A stretch of 64,000 bases of DNA from Glycine soja. Lineage: Eukaryota > Streptophyta > Magnoliopsida > Fabales > Fabaceae. Both the position numbers and the translations under genes were made by a program. Position 1 is the stretch's first letter; each line of letters begins with the position of its first letter. This document shows, one piece after another, positions 25,346-41,300 of the stretch. The notes under the pieces are model-generated. The model was not told where the DNA came from. It made no database searches and saw only the letters and a list, made by a program, of their open reading frames with translations. Where the stretch lies: the NCBI RefSeq assembly GCF_004193775.1, contig NC_041019.1, positions 1,371,501 through 1,435,500 on the forward strand, written 5' to 3'.

Positions 25346-28022
25346 TGCATCTTCACTTTAACAGTGTTGATTTTAATGCTTTTGCTTTAAGTTTTAGTAA
25401 GGTACTGTGGTTAATTAGGATATATACAATTATTGATCTTATCATAATTACAGTCGGAGTAGTTACTACAAAAATTTAATGTATTACTAGTTACTAAATT
25501 TAGTAATATCAAATTATTTTTCTTTTTCTTTTTTTGTAATGTGTATTTTTGATAAAAACTAATACAAATATTAATCCATATTCTCGCAGCATTGATTAAA
25601 AAATTATGGGGATACGAAAAATTGAATTTTCATGATTATTTTTACAGTTTATTATTATTTTTATAATAAATAGATTGTTATTTTAATTGATTAATCAAGG
25701 TTTTAAGTGCATTGATTAGTGTGATCCGAAGCCTAAGAGTACGTGTTGTCAATGATGTAAGCATGCATCATATCATGTAGTAAAATACATGCATGTGACG
25801 GGTGCAAGGAATATCACTCTCTCCGAAGCTTTCAAGAAGAGTTCACACCTGATCTTCATCTAACAAAGCCTCGCAGTCATTAATTAACTACCATTGATTG
25901 TTTTGTTGCTACCCAGCATTTTCCTAATTTACATATTCCATGCCAGTATAACAGCTAATTAAACTGATAGAAATTAAATTAAAATATTATTTGGAACAGA
26001 TAACAGAGGAAAATTGCAAAGGCGGTAAGTAGATGTATGGCTCATTAACTTTCAACATACGGTTGCGAATCCTTGGGAATTGTGTGATTTTATAAAGTTT
26101 CTTTTATAAATCTGAGCCACATCAACATTCTTCTTTAGCACGTTATCCTCTTTTGGATGAAAAAATGAACTCACATCATATGCGTATTCTTAAAAGTATT
26201 GGTAAAAAGAGAGGCTAATTACTTAATTTATTGAGATTGGGATTGGGGGCAGGTATTACTCACGGGTGCCGATATCAATACTATAGTGTCCTGCCTTACT
26301 TCGGGCGCGTCATATATATTAATATATTAATGTAATTAGAATATGTTGTATTTAAGTAAATAATTTATATTATATATGTATTTTTTTATAAAAAAATAAT
26401 TATATTTTTTTAATTTTATGATTAATAATAATAATCTAATAGATAATAAAGAATTTTAATTCAATATCGTTATATTAAATTTGTTTCACATTCCATATAA
26501 GTATATTGAACTACTACTTATTTTTATGTTTAAATTTATGATTTTATTGACAAATTTTTTTAAGATTGACGTCTTAATATTTTGTATTATTTGATGTTTC
26601 AAATTAGTAGTGTAGATTTATATATATTTAATAACTTTTGTAATATTGAATGATTATGATTTTAACACTTTTTATTTATGACTTAAGTTTAGAGGAATCA
26701 TTGTTATGTTAGTTAGTTTCTAATATCACCTTTACTCCTATATATAAGAAATAAAATGTAACATTTTTTTTATCCTAATTATAAGAAAAGTAAGACTACT
26801 TTATTATTAAATTTTCTTTTTACCCATAATTAATTATGAGATCAATTAATGATATGCACTCTCTTTCTCGTGAAAGTGGTTCATTTATTGAACTATCGAC
26901 AAAACAATGTATATTTAATGGATAGAAAATTGTCTTTGAAAAATAACCACATCTTAAATTATTTAATGTAATGGATAATATTAAAAAAAATAAAATTTAT
27001 GACAAATTAACTAATTTAATCACTTATATTGATCTTGATATATTATATAATTGTTTCTTATATATAGGACCATAGGTAGTATTATGTATTGATGTTTTTA
27101 ATATTATGTTTGAGTTACTTAAGAGTACATTTTTAATTAATATAATTTTATTAATTTATTAACTTTATACATAAATAAAATGCGGGTCGTAAATACGATT
27201 ATGAGTATATTGATACTGAGCAGATACAAGAATGAGGATTAAAATTATTACTTATACGAGTACTATGAATTTTTTTTTAAAGTTATTATGAGTATATAGA
27301 TATGAATTTTTTTTTAAAATATAAGTATATGAACGAATACTATGTATAGGACCTTACTTAGACTCTATACATTCTCATCCTTACCCTTTCTTGTAACAAA
27401 TTAACAAGTTTTTGGATGGATAATTTATTAAAAGTATTCTTGATTTCGATCCAGAGAAATCTTCTCTTCACAAATTTGAGGGAGATCTTTATTGTCCGTA
27501 AAAAATTTAACAAAAAAATGAGACACTGCTAATAACATTTTGATGAAATAATTTTATTTCAAGAAAAAACTTTGTCGTTAGAGACTTAGAGTTTATAGGA
27601 AAATTGAAAAATTATGTTAACAACATCTTTTACGATGATTTTTATAACGGATATAAAGTTTTTTTTTTCTAAAAAAATAAAGAAATATAAATCTTGATGA
27701 AACTGTAAAAATAATACGATATATAAATTGTCATTGACTTTACCATGTGTCGTAAACCATGCATTTAGCATTGTCTGTACCCTTTTTTCTCTTCATTGTC
27801 ATAAAATTAAATAAGAGACTTAAACATCATCAATCATTACGACGCCACAATTAAGTGACTTAATTACAAACAGACATATGAAGCAAAACTAAGTAGTAAC
27901 AAGCTAGTAACTAATACATAGTACCACTCTGATGTCAACAAATACTTAACCATAGAAATAGATCCGTCGTTAAATTAACACATGATTTAAACAAAGAACA
28001 AGTCGTTCTTCTACCTTATTGA
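25346..28022. other. AT-rich intergenic spacer
   Basis: Holds the 3' flank of the EIL gene and then low-complexity AT-rich sequence. No gene, RNA gene or bounded transposon is supported. Confidence 0.5.
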
Positions 28023-29340
28023 TCAAACATCTGAGTCTGCCAAGTAGTATTTAAGCAGTTTGTGGCATTCAGGCAAGGGTTCGTCCCTCAAGTAACCCAT
28101 AGCATTTGCATAGTGAAGATGGTTGACTATGCCATTTTGGTAGTGGGTTAGTACTATGCTGGATTTGTCACGCCCAGAGTCTGGGGTGCTACACCATTTG
28201 ATAGGGCTTTTAACAAGCAAGCATTCGCAAATATTGTCACGGTGGTCATTTTCAACCTCAATGTGGTATGTTCCCGTGGAGTCCGTCACACCCTCAGAGT
28301 AGAAAGCTACCTTCATGGTCTTCCTCTCTTTGCACTGAATTCCGACCCTTGCACCTAATTACAAGTGTCACATGCATGCAACATAGAAACATGCATTAAT
28401 CTTAGTTAGTTACACATATTCACCACAGCAAATTGGTTAGCCTCAAATGATGTTATTAAGAATGGATCTTGTATTGTTAACTATCGATTTATCCATTTTC
28501 TTTATGATAAAATAAGATTTTAAATTGCAATCACGATTCGGGTCTCATATTGCAATCAAAACTCCAAAAAGTCTTGATACTATGGCCGAAATTGTAGTAT
28601 GAATAGTTCTTGCAACAAATATTTCGTTTAGATTCATATATAAGTAAAAAAATGATTTTATAAGATGAATTTAAATACAAGTAAATTTAATTAATTTTGT
28701 TATATTTAATAATATTATTTTTAAAATATATTTTATTTAATTCTTCTTTTATTTTCAACTATTTTTTTATTCATGATATCTAAAAGACATTTCATAAATA
28801 ACTTTATTTTTTATTTGAGATTAATAAAATTAAATGATTTCAACTAATTTTATTAATCAGTGTGAAATTAATTGTTTTAATTTCCTTATATATAAATTCA
28901 AAAGGAATATTAAACAGGCTGTAGAGGAAAGATTATTAATTACATGATTCAGGAACTAATACATGATTATGATCTCGATTAATCTATAGATGATATGTTG
29001 ACAAAAATTTTAATTTATGAGAAAGAAATAATATAACTCTGTCTATATCATATGGAAATTGATTGAGATGATGATTCTCTGGTTAACACCATGTAATAAT
29101 TTTTCGTTGTCAAGACACAAAATTTTAAATATGACATTTGTTATGTTAATATATACAACATGTAAGGATTTATTCAGGATATTAATGAATGGATGTACCT
29201 CGAATATAAAAGGTGGCATTGGTTTCGAATCCAGCACGGCAGGTATCACAATAAACGGAACCCTTGACATGGAATGTTGCTGTAGCAATGGGGAAGATAT
29301 AGAGGGTGAGGGCCATCAACAAAAGCACCCTTGTTGCCAT
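28023..29340 (-). CDS. Ole e 1-like (LAT52-type) secreted protein, two exons
   Basis: Exon 1 is 29340-29199 and exon 2 is 28354-28023, joined in phase at a Gly codon across an 844-bp GT-AG intron, giving 157 residues. Residues 1-20 form a hydrophobic signal peptide (TRVLLLMALTLYIF). The mature part carries the Ole e 1 signature: FHVKGSVYCDTCRAGFET, then GARVGIQCKER, GVTDSTGTYHIEVENDH, CECLLVKSP, and the end motif YANAMGYLRDEPLPEC. Six Cys in the family pattern would form three disulphides. Family members are secreted to the cell wall or pollen surface; LAT52 acts in pollen hydration and tube growth. Tissue and role here are not shown. On the minus strand a TATAAGAA candidate lies about 85 bp upstream of the ATG, and another TATA-like site about 240 bp upstream. 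Length and intron position fit the family. Confidence 0.92.
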
Positions 29341-32300
29341 GACTCTCGAATAATTGTAAACAATATATAGAGATTACAGGGGAAAGAGAGAATGGAATGG
29401 AAGGAGATGCATGCATGGGTTTCTTATACTGAGAAGTGAGAAGACTTGAGGTTTGCAAGCTATCTTTTTCAGTGCACGCGTCTAGTGCGCCATAAGAAGT
29501 GAATCATGTCTCCGAGTCTCTACTTGGGATCGCTGCCATCAATTCCACATGCCCCTTCTCCGCACCTTCCCTTCTTATATATTACCATTAAGATTTTACA
29601 GGCTGAAACTTTTGCGTTTTATAAAACATTAGTCAGCACATGCATAAGTTCTCGTTACGTGTCATGAAAATCCTTTTGTACTCAAAACAAGAAAAGAGAA
29701 AAAATGACATAAATGAATGCTAGGGAGGAAGATGATATTTCTGCTGTGCCATTTTGATCTCCAAAATATTAGTACTCCACTATTTTACTAACGTTTGGTA
29801 TTGAACTATTTCCTTATATAAAATCAAAGATTTAAATATATTTTCTGTTTCTATAATTTAGTATTTTTTTATTTTTGTCATTGTAAAAAAAATTTGCTTT
29901 AATTCTTCTAAAATATATTTATTTTATTTTTTATCTTTAAAGTTCTTTAAACAATACTTTGAATAATAATAAAAAGTATTCTGAACAGTAAAAATAACAT
30001 AAAATAAAAAATATTTAAGAATAAAAAATAAAATAAACACATTTTATAAGGACTAAAAAAAAAACTAGATTACAGAAAAAAATATCTAAAACTAAATTCA
30101 ATATCAGACGGGAGGAAATTCAAAATTAAGAGCAAGCTTGGGAAGAACTAGGCACATAATCAGGGGAAGACTTTCAGGACTTGTCTGACAATAAATTAAT
30201 TAATGGTACATAGTGAACAATATAGAAGTCAAGGATCACAATAAAAGTGAGAATCCAACCATGGCTGAATATTGCTGAACATTATATATTATTTGTGGGA
30301 CAGAAAGGATTCATATCCTAGCAAACATGTGCCTGAGCCTCACATACAATTTCTTCTTAACCTGTTTGGGATGTTAGCCATGTTGCATTATTTATTACCC
30401 TAATTAGTTTAGTTTCCTTGTAGTTTCCCCTTATAAAACTCTTGACACTAATGTGCAAACATTGGTTTATCATCTCGATGCAAATTCTAGCTTCCATTTG
30501 TGTCGTCTTTTCATTGTGTATTTTAACATAATAAAAATTAGTTTTCGTTCAATCAACGGCACGTGAAAAAAAAAAAAAAAAAAACTAACGAGATGTTACC
30601 AAAGAAGAATGGAGGTACGAAAACTCACATGAAGAAGGCAATGGATAACAAGGAAATGCAATGCTTATAGAAGAGAAAGTGAAAAGATGTATAAAGAAGA
30701 TTAAAAAGGTGGGAGTGGGGGTGTGTCTAGAGGGTGGAGATGTGAAAGGAGGGATAGAATAGGAATTTCACGAAAAAAATTGGGAGTGGAAAAATAAGAA
30801 AAGAGGGAGTGAGAATATCACAGCTAAAAACATAAACCATTCAAATCCCATTGGACCTATCTCCGCCCAACAATATCCCATTACCACGGTCCACAGATTA
30901 CATTCTTGACTTAACTTTTAATGCCTTAATAGCCCATAAAGGATCCAATCCGTTGTTTTTCATTATTTTGAAAAGAAAATAAAAGGTTGACCAAAAGGAA
31001 AGAAAGGAAAACGATTAATTATATGATGTTTTGGCCCTTTAATTTATATAATATATCATTTTATCCTTTTTAAATTTTTAAAGTCAATTAAGTTTCTTCA
31101 TTTTTAAAATTAAACAAATTTGATCTCTCTTTTAATTTTTTTTAATCTAAAATTCGTAACTTCTCATTTTTATGACTACTCCTATTCTAGATTATATGAT
31201 GTTTTGGAGAGAAAAAATTATTTTAAAATATATGTTGTTTTACAAAATCAATATTACATTAAATACTTTTTTAAAGATTATCCTTAATCAATATTTAATG
31301 GGTTATAAGAAGAATAAATGAATTATTAATTAGATAAATAAATGATATATCAGGAAGTTATCTGATTATTTTTTTTTAAATTCAATAAATTAATAATATT
31401 ATTAAATAAATGTGTCAAAATTTTAAACATTATATAATCTGAAAGAAAGAGAGTAAAATCTTCACAAACTCATTTGGTTAATTTGTTTTAAAAAAAAATC
31501 TATCGGAAAATCAGTAATCTCTACATCAAATTTGATTTAAAAAAGAAAAAAGAAAAACTAAATTTCTCCCTTTTCAATTCGCTATTCGTACTAAATGTTA
31601 GGCAACATAACCTCTTTTTACACTACTTGATCTTTGTCTCTCTACAATATGCATGTTTGTGTCTTATTTGGCAGTTCTTGAGTTTGCTACGTACGTTAAC
31701 ATTAATCTTCCTTCTAGATAATGTTGGTAGTTTTTACATGAAGAGTAAAAGCTGTTATATTGATCATGGTGTACCTAGCACTAACACCGGTCCTTGATTA
31801 ACCTTCTACCCTTATGTAAGTCCCCAAAAAATAATTAGTTGTCAGTTTCTTCATCAGTATCATTATCGTGAATAATTTGGACGAGTGAAAAGTATATATC
31901 CAAATAAATGTTGCCAAAAAAAGTAGGCCATGTTCGAGGTACGTACCCAGAGTCTTCAAGGCCCGGGCCCCACGGATTTTGTTTTATAGTAATTTTTTCA
32001 AAAGAAGTTTCCAAATGCCCTGCTTTATATGATGTTAGGGCCTAGTAAAGATAAGATGAAGGAAAAGTTTTAACAGGTGTTTGATAATGCATTCTTCTGT
32101 GATTAGAGTTTCATTACCTCTTCTTTTGCTTAGAAAGGTAAATTTAAGGACTAAAACCCATTTTTGTGATTTAAAAAACTAAATTTACCGGTCCTTGTAA
32201 CTGAAGACTGAAGAGACTAATATACTATATCATATAATATACTATATAGTTGTCTTCATCACTAACACATCTTTCATTTTGATAAGCTCATGTGCCTAAT

Positions 32301-35300
32301 AACCTGAAATGTATAATTGGTAGTTTAGTTGCGATCCAAATTAAGAAAAGGATGCTTATAGACTTGTGTTTTCCATAGATAATGGGACATACTAATCCCG
32401 TGGCAATAAAGCATATTGTATATATGGTGGTTCATTTAACACTCACCTTTTCCGTCTGTTAATCGAATATAGTGTTGGAAATTGGAAGTATTTGAAAATT
32501 TCGTTATTTCAAAGGAGCAAGTATCTTATTATCTAGGAAATGAGCCTTTTCATTTTAGTATATAAATATAAATATAAATTGACATTTACTTTGAGTTGGT
32601 AAATCCTTTGTGAAAGGATTTGAACCATGTTCCGAATTTTAGTGCAAGAGTCCAATACTTACGTGCGGCTTACGTGTTAAATTAGCACTTAGTCATGCAA
32701 AGTTAATGTTTATTTAGATAAATTAGTCATGCACATTATATTTTAGATAAATTAGTCATTTATGGTTATGTAATCTTGAAGTCAATGTTTATTTAGTACT
32801 ATTAGTTTATTGATGGTTATGTCTTGAAGTTAATGTTTATTTGTATTAGTTATTGATGGATGTGTACTACTTATTCTGCGGAGTATATTTTTTTAATCAG
32901 TTATTGGTGAAAGAGATTTTTTTTGGTTAAAGTTAATAATCAATATTTTCAATCAATTTAAATATCTATATTGTGTATTTTAATTTATTTTAATAAATAA
33001 TATTTATTGATTCAATTATTTTTTACTATTTTAATCTATATTTTAAGTTATATTTTTTCTTGAAAATGTCATTTTCTAAAATCAATTATTATTTAAATTT
33101 CATTTATTTTCAATCCATTAAAATTAAAAAAGTATATATGTTCTTCTATCGGTTGGTTGTTTAATTGATTATTTAAATTCAAACATTAACTTTAATGTAA
33201 TATATTAATATTGATGTGACACTCATGTAAGTTATTTTCATGACATTTATGTGACAAAGAGTTAAAGGAAGTAAAAAAAAAAAAAGAATTTTGGTAAGAA
33301 TTTAAGTCATAAATTTATACAATAATAAAACAATAAACCACTATACCACCTGGCTTGTTTGGTTAATTTTATATAAAATGTTAAGACAATAAATCATTAT
33401 ACCACTTATCTCAAAATGTCATTTTCTAAAACCAATTATTTTTTAAATTTTATTTATTTTTAATCCTTTAAAAAAATATTGAAAAATTCTGTATACTTTT
33501 GTAGTCCATCACAAGATACTCTTCTATATACTTTTTTTTATTATATATAGAAACTAAAAATAAATATAATTTAAGTAAAGATTAAAATTAAAGAATATTA
33601 TTTTTTTTATATTGTATCAATATTTACACAATGAGGAGAATAATAATAACAGTGAGAAGGGATTATGACTAACTCTTGGTGAAATTACTTTCTTTAATGA
33701 ATAATTGACCATCAGTATATATTAAATTTTATAATCCAACTATTTCATATAGTAATATTATTTCAATATTTATGCAGGTTATATTTTAGATAAATTATTC
33801 ATTTATGGTCATGTAATCTTAAAGTAAATGTTTATATATTTTTTTTGAAAAATATATCATACATTAAATGGAATTTATTTAATAAAATATCTAATAAGAA
33901 CTTTTAATTAAAAAATGATTAATGAGAATAATTTCGCAAAAATTCACTCTCAAAATAATTTGAAGCCTCCTAATAACTCCTAGGAGAAAAAAGACTACAC
34001 TAAATATAAACTAATTTTACATTATTATTCAATTAAAAATCATCATTTATAATAAGTTTTTTAATTCAAATAGTATAAACCTATGTTACACTATAGGTGC
34101 ATCACACTTAAACTTTAATAATAATAGTATAATTCTCAGTAAGCAGAAATCTTCCGGAAAGTTGTATTACGGCAATGATGCTTACCAAAACAAATGAAAA
34201 CTCTGGTGGCTTCTATTTGTACCTAGAAACCCATTCATTCTTTTCTCCCATCATTTACACGCTTTTTCTGAAAGGATGCTCTCAGAGCTTTTGTCTTTAC
34301 AGGGCCAACCCTCAATTGGCCCTTTTTGAATTCGCGGTCCAAAAAGCAGAAACTTTGTTTGCGTAAAAAAATGGGAAAAAGAAAAAGAAAGCATCAATCG
34401 CATGCATCACAAACAAATTTTGTGGAGGATATTATACAACGTGAGCCTTTATTATTTTAAATAAACTTTTGTTGCCATTTTAATAATTAATAAAATGTAA
34501 ATATGCGTATCGATCTTTGCAAACTCGGTTTCTCCTTGCTCAATTAGGTAATAGCTATTTCTGTGTTCGGCAAGGTTTTATGATAGTTAAATAACTTCCC
34601 ACTAATAGGTATTTGTACCATAAATAATTTAAAGGAATAAATATGTCGACAACTCTTGGATCAGTCATTTTCTCAGGGAGCTCATGCACGACTGTTGCCC
34701 AATTTTTTAACCCAATTGTGAATTGACTATATATTCAATATCACAACTACTGACTTTATATGATTGTGTTATAAAATTGTAAAAATTATTATAAAAATAA
34801 AACGAATTTAGTTAGAACATACTGACAATAATGTTATATATATATATATTCCTCCAAGAGATATAAAAGTGGATGCAGTATTATTGCGAAAGAAAAGGGT
34901 TAATAAATATACTTTTTTATATATTTTTACTAATACATTTTTTATTAGTTAAAATTTATTAAAAATTATAAAATTATAAGTGATATATAGTAATACATAT
35001 TTTTATTATAATTTAACAAATAACTAATAATGAAAATGTGTTGTTAAGATTTCTCTATCTCTCGAAATGTGGTAAACATGACAAATGGAGTTAAAGACTT
35101 AAAGCCATTCTTCACTCACTCCATTGTCAATTACTTACTTTCAGGGGAAGAGAGAGAGAAGCAACAATTTTACAATGTCAGACTGGGAAAAAAGACGAAG
35201 CGTTACATAAGAAACGTTGTTTATGTATTACCCAGATTTAGTAAAAAGAACTTAATTCCAAAAGACCTTTTAGAGAAAATTGGTTGGATTTTGATATGCA

Positions 35301-38300
35301 TCCGTGCGGTGGGGATTGGGAAGTTAAGGTTCCACAAATTGCAGCAGCTTGCGGACACTGAGGGCGTTAAACCATAAACATCATACCAATTTCGGTATAA
35401 ATTTTCTTCTTTAATTTGTCTTATTTATATTACATTAAAATTTTCCATCCTCATTCAAATATATATTTGATTTTGTACGTTCCAGTGTCTTCCTATTTGT
35501 CTCATCTCACATTAGTTTGAATATTAAAAATACATAAATAAATTATATTATTTACAATGGCACTATTGGTTTGAATTATAATTTTTATGCAAACTATAGC
35601 TAATAAGTACGCGTTTGGAACTAAATTCGTAATGCACGTCAACATTCTTTCTGTGTTTACTAAAAGCAATAGGAGCAACTTCTCCATCATGGAAAAAACT
35701 CATCTCCAGTACTAAAAGGCTAAAAGCTTCTAGCTGAAGTGGAAGACACAATGTTTTTGTGGATCCTATCTCCAACTAAAAAGGTTTCAGTAAATAGAGA
35801 AGAATCAAACTCCTCCGTTATATAACCAAATGACGTGATTTTTATGGTAGATATGTTGTGAAATTGTTCTTTCAAATATGTCATAAATCTCTTCATCAGT
35901 GAGTATTGAGTAATAAAATAAATCATATATAAAGCTATTAAATTCATTAAATATTCATGCAATTATATTCATAAAATTCAAACTCAAAACCACATTAAGT
36001 TTAAACAATCATTCAAAAGTTAATCTACTTGTTTGGTGATTCATAAATGTAGCCTAAAATTATGTATGTGAACAACATTCATTAAAATAAGTACAAAATC
36101 TAATACTCGATGGCAGAGCAAGTCTAATTTTTTTCCCTTTTTGTCCCACTTTACCATTCCTAAATGCAGTCTACGCCATTCAACAATGTATTTTGTTTAG
36201 AGATTATATAATGTATGTTTTATTGGAATTGAAACAATCATACTCGAACCACTTAGAATTATTATGAACGATAAAAAATAATTCTTTTAAATATTTAACA
36301 TAATTACATCTTTAAAACTTAAACTTGAAACACAGGATAAATTAAAGTAATCTCTTTATTAATTGATCTACATGTTCTATAAATCATAAATGTAGACTGA
36401 AATTATGTATGCCAACAATTTTCAATAAAAAATATAAAATCTAAGACTCATATGCACAATAACTCTAAATTATTTTAATTATGATTAATTTCAAAGAAAA
36501 TACAATATGACCCTAGATGCTTTTTATTTAGAGTTTAATGATTATGAATGGTTAGTACAACAAAATTTTTAGAGTCAATCAATCAACAAAATTTTGGTGG
36601 TATGATTTTTAATATAATTATTATAAAAGTTAATAAGTTTATTTTTATGATGATTTATGATTGGATAATAATATAAAATTGATTTATATTATCGGGTCAT
36701 AATTTTTTATCAAACTTATTTTTCTTTTATTTTATAACATTAAATATTTAAAATTTAGAATAATTATTTTAAATAATTTGAAGTTTAATGCATATTTAAT
36801 TTATTGTTGAGGAAGTTGTTTTTTAAAACTCTTATTGAGGAAGTTATGAGTTATAATTTGAGTAAAAGTTTATCCATTATAATTTTTAGGTGAAATCGTA
36901 CTTGATCTTTTTATGTGTTTGTGAGTCAGTCAAATGAAATGAAAAAATAAAAAAACAAAAAGTACGTATAAATTAGCAAAAGGTCCAAATAACAGGGACC
37001 ACTTGTTAAAGATTAACATCAACATGCACGATTTACATGAAGCCAGTGTCAATTTTAATTTGATTCCTATATTAATAAAGTTTACGGCTGAAGAAGGCCA
37101 CTCGATTGTGCAATGATGCCTCTTTCTTAATCTTAACCATCCAATAGACGTAAACCACGGAACCATTATCTAGTCATAGGATAGCCATTACATTACATTA
37201 TGCGCCAATTTTTGTCCTTTAGATATATCACATGATTCTGACACTTTTAGGTCACATGCACACCTAAGCATACAAGTTACAACCCATTGTCCTTATTCGG
37301 CATTCAAGTACGATCACATGGTTTTGCAATGTTTTTTATTCCTTGGGAGAGAAATAAAACGAATAAAAAAAAAAAAAGATACATGCGTGTCAGAAATAAA
37401 ATAAATTTTAAGAATATTTAATTAGAGGAAAATTAAAAAAAATTAGCAATCAATTGTTTTTTTTTATTGAAATTTGATTATTTTTTTCTTGAATATATTT
37501 TTAATCCTTGTAAAATTAATAAGTTTAAACTTTAGTCCATATAAATTCTTTTCTTGATTTTTTATTCCTCAAAAATTTAAAATTTTGTTTTTATCCCTTC
37601 TATTATGCGATATTCATTTATTGCTTATGTGTAAAGTGATCATGCCATATAACATCTCTTAGTGTCTATAGTATAATGTCAACATAAAATATATTTTTTT
37701 AAAAAAAAGTTAGATCTCTAAAATAAATATTATTTATCTACCATAAAATTAACTTTAGAGATAAAAATAATGATTTTAAATTTTGGAATGATTAAAATAA
37801 AAAATAAAATTATATGGACTAAAACCAAAGTTCAAAAAGGGACTCAGGTGGGGATTGTTTTGTATGTATTATAGATAAATAGATTTGTAAATTATGGTTC
37901 CTCAATTAAATGTAAACAATTAATCATTGCTTAAATTTTATAGTAATATCAATCAATAAATTAATTGAAATGCAAAGAATAGAGAGAAGACAACATGTAA
38001 GATTTTTAGAATAAAATAGGTAAGAAGTTAACATGTGGAAAATAAGGACCCCAAGTGAAGAGTGTTTTATATATATAATATAGATTTGCATTAGTTGGCT
38101 GATTTCTATCGCATCTTATATGTTTTTTTTATTTATAAAACGACTAAGCAAACAACCTAAAGATTGAAAACATCTCAAATTAAATCGACACCTCAACAAC
38201 CTGCAAAAAGCAACCGATGAGCCCATAATTATTATAGATGAAAAGATAAATGATCAAGAAAAGCATGGGGGACCAAAACCAATAACCATGAGAAAGACAA

Positions 38301-41300
38301 ACTCAAAACAAGTTATAACTAAACCTGTAAAGATGGAGAGATTGTGTATCATTTAAAATAAAAATGAGAGATGAAACTTGGGACAAAGTTCCAGCAACAA
38401 TAGGCATTTACAGAGATACCGTGAGAAGATAATCTATCTGCAGAGGTATTGCTCTCATCGTAAATAAGACCAACCAAAAAAGACACGGACTTGGTCAGTT
38501 GAATCATATTTTTTCATTTGTTTCTAATTATCCAAGGAACCATTTTAGGCTTCTTGAAGGCATGCTTGATTCCCAGATTGAGAGAAAAAACAACCATGCA
38601 TGCCATTCTCTTTTATATATTTGATATCTATACAGAGAGAATAAGAAACTAAAGAAAGATCAGATTGCATTGCCTTTTTATTATTAATTATATGTATTTA
38701 TTATTACAAATTGCAGTTACCTTTTATAAAAGAGTGATTGGAAATGAAGATGGCCAACTAATCCATTTACCTCTTTTGATTTGCTTTGCTGGATCCGACG
38801 AATCAATCGGGGACCTTTCAGTCTTTCACTAATGAACTACTACACCGATTAAGCTTTAGTTGTGCAACAGATCGATCTCTTAAGTATATAATTTAATAAC
38901 TATTTAGAAATTTAATTAAAACAAAACTTATCTCAACTTAGTTATATTACTGTCATTAAATTTTCCATCTATGTCCGTTCTTATAACAAATAATCTCTAT
39001 TAAACATCTCTTATAAAAATTTAAATATACTTAAATATCTCTATTTAATTAGAGAATTTGAAGATAATGATGTAAATAACTTGACGTCTTAAGTATTGAC
39101 AGCATAGATAAATAGTGTTTTAGTTTGTATTAATTATTTCTTACATGCGATCAAATTCAATATATAAATTTTACGGTTATAATCATTTATTATTAAAAGT
39201 TAAATTTATATGTATCATTAGAAATTTTCGTAACTGTTAGAAGTTAATTCCATTCAAGTATAGTGATGCACATAATACAAATATATTAAATTTTAAAAAG
39301 AAAATATTTTTAAAAATATCCAAAATCTAAATAAGTAAATAAATAATACAGGTACCTGAAATTTAAATGAAAACATTTTAATATAAAAATAATTAAATTA
39401 TGAAAAATAAAATTGGATTAGTTTTTAATATAATTTCGTGATAAAAAATCATAAGTAACTAATACCTTGGGAATCATAAAATACTAAATAATTCTAAATT
39501 TATATATCACAATGAAAATAAAATATATTTTTTATGTTAAAATTCAAGAACAACTTCAGCTCTCAGAAATTAATTTTAGTTGGCTCAAATTTGAATATAA
39601 TGAGTTAAACTCAAACACACCCAAAAACACATTGTAAAACTAAAGTTATAAAATAATTTCAATGTATACTCTATTCCTCTCTCCATCCCACATTATACGG
39701 TAAGAAAAAGATTATCTTAAAATAATTATCATTTTATATTTTTTTACTTATATTTCATATAATATTGATGGCGGACAATAAAATATATTAATAAATTGAC
39801 AATCATATAAGATTAATTTTATAAAATTATTGCTATCTTTTATCTGTTTATTATTATTTTTATCTGTATAAAATAATCTAAAATAATAATTATTTTGGAA
39901 TGAAGAGAGAAAGAATCTTTATCTTTAAATGCAAGAATTTTTAAATTAATTCACACCTTTTTAAAAAATTAATTTATTTAATTAATAAAATTAAATTTAT
40001 TAATAATTTATATTATTTTTAAAATTATCCTTATAATTATTAAAACTCATCATCTTTATATTGTCAGCTAATTGTTTTCTACCTAATGAATTAACATGTT
40101 ATAGACTTGTTCATCTATCCTGCAAGAGAGAGAATATATTTATATTTTCATTTCATGACATTCATTGTAAAATGATTAAGAATATTTTAATAAAAAAATA
40201 ACTTAAAAAAATCTTATAAAAATAACTTGTTCCTTATAAAAATCTTATTAATAAACATAAGAAGTACTACTGAATCTTATTTAATTCAATAAAAAATTTA
40301 AAAATAATTAAATTTAAGATGCTAGTATTAAGTAAAATGAATTATTTTTACTGATTTTAATGAATTAATTGTTTAGACAATAAAATGAGAAGTACTACTA
40401 AATACTACTAATAAAGATGCAGCTAAAGTGTGGCATAGTGTGAGTGGAGGTCTAGTTGGCGTCTTAGATTTTGCTGCCACCTAGTAACCTTCACGAACTT
40501 ATTATAATCGTACCACGTGTCGTCTAGGACACTTGTCAGATTTAGAATAAGCAACAATTGTGAATCGCGTGGAAGGAAGTGAGTTACGATTCCAGAATCT
40601 AGTTCACGTTCACAGTGCAATCACGAGTCACGCTCACTGCTACTACATTTACGTGGTCCCATCCCATTCAGTGTTCCAGTCTCTTCCATGACCTAGGTTA
40701 TGGTTGGGGCCCCTCAATTTCAGAAAAATATAAAAATATTAGTAATGCTTTTATTTCTCCCTTTAATCTTATAATTTGATTCTACTTAAATTCATTAGTT
40801 GTAGTCAAATTTCGGTTTTAGTCTCACTAAAATTTTCTATCTATGTTTTGTCCCTTTAATTTTTAATTGTACCACTTTTACTCTTTAAAGTGGTTTAAAT
40901 AACATTTTTATAGAGGGGTTGAAAATCATTTAGACAATGCTTTTAGGAGTGTATTTTAAAATTAGAAAGACAAAAAATAAACAAAATCATAGAAATACTA
41001 AACCTAAACTTAAAAAAATAGAGGCACTAAATATATTTTTATTTATTTTCATGTGTATGATAATAAATATTATTTTTTGGTTAAATTGTAATTTTATTCT
41101 TCATAATTTTTTAAATCTATGATTTTGGTTCCTCTTATTTAAATTGTAACATTTGGTCTCATAATTTTATAAATTAGTGATTTTAATTCATTTGTTAGAT
41201 TATTAATCAAGTATTGTGATGAATATAGTTATTAATTAGGCTAATTATAATTTTTTTTAATAATGAGTGGTTTTCAATTCATTTATAATTATCTTTGTTA

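Noticed and set aside
35069..35377. 102-codon plus frame
   Set aside because: Longest isolated frame in the 12-kb spacer, but no domain, no promoter context and no neighbouring exons could be supported.
40423..40620. 65-codon minus frame in a GC-richer patch
   Set aside because: No domain or exon partner; only a G-box core is notable.
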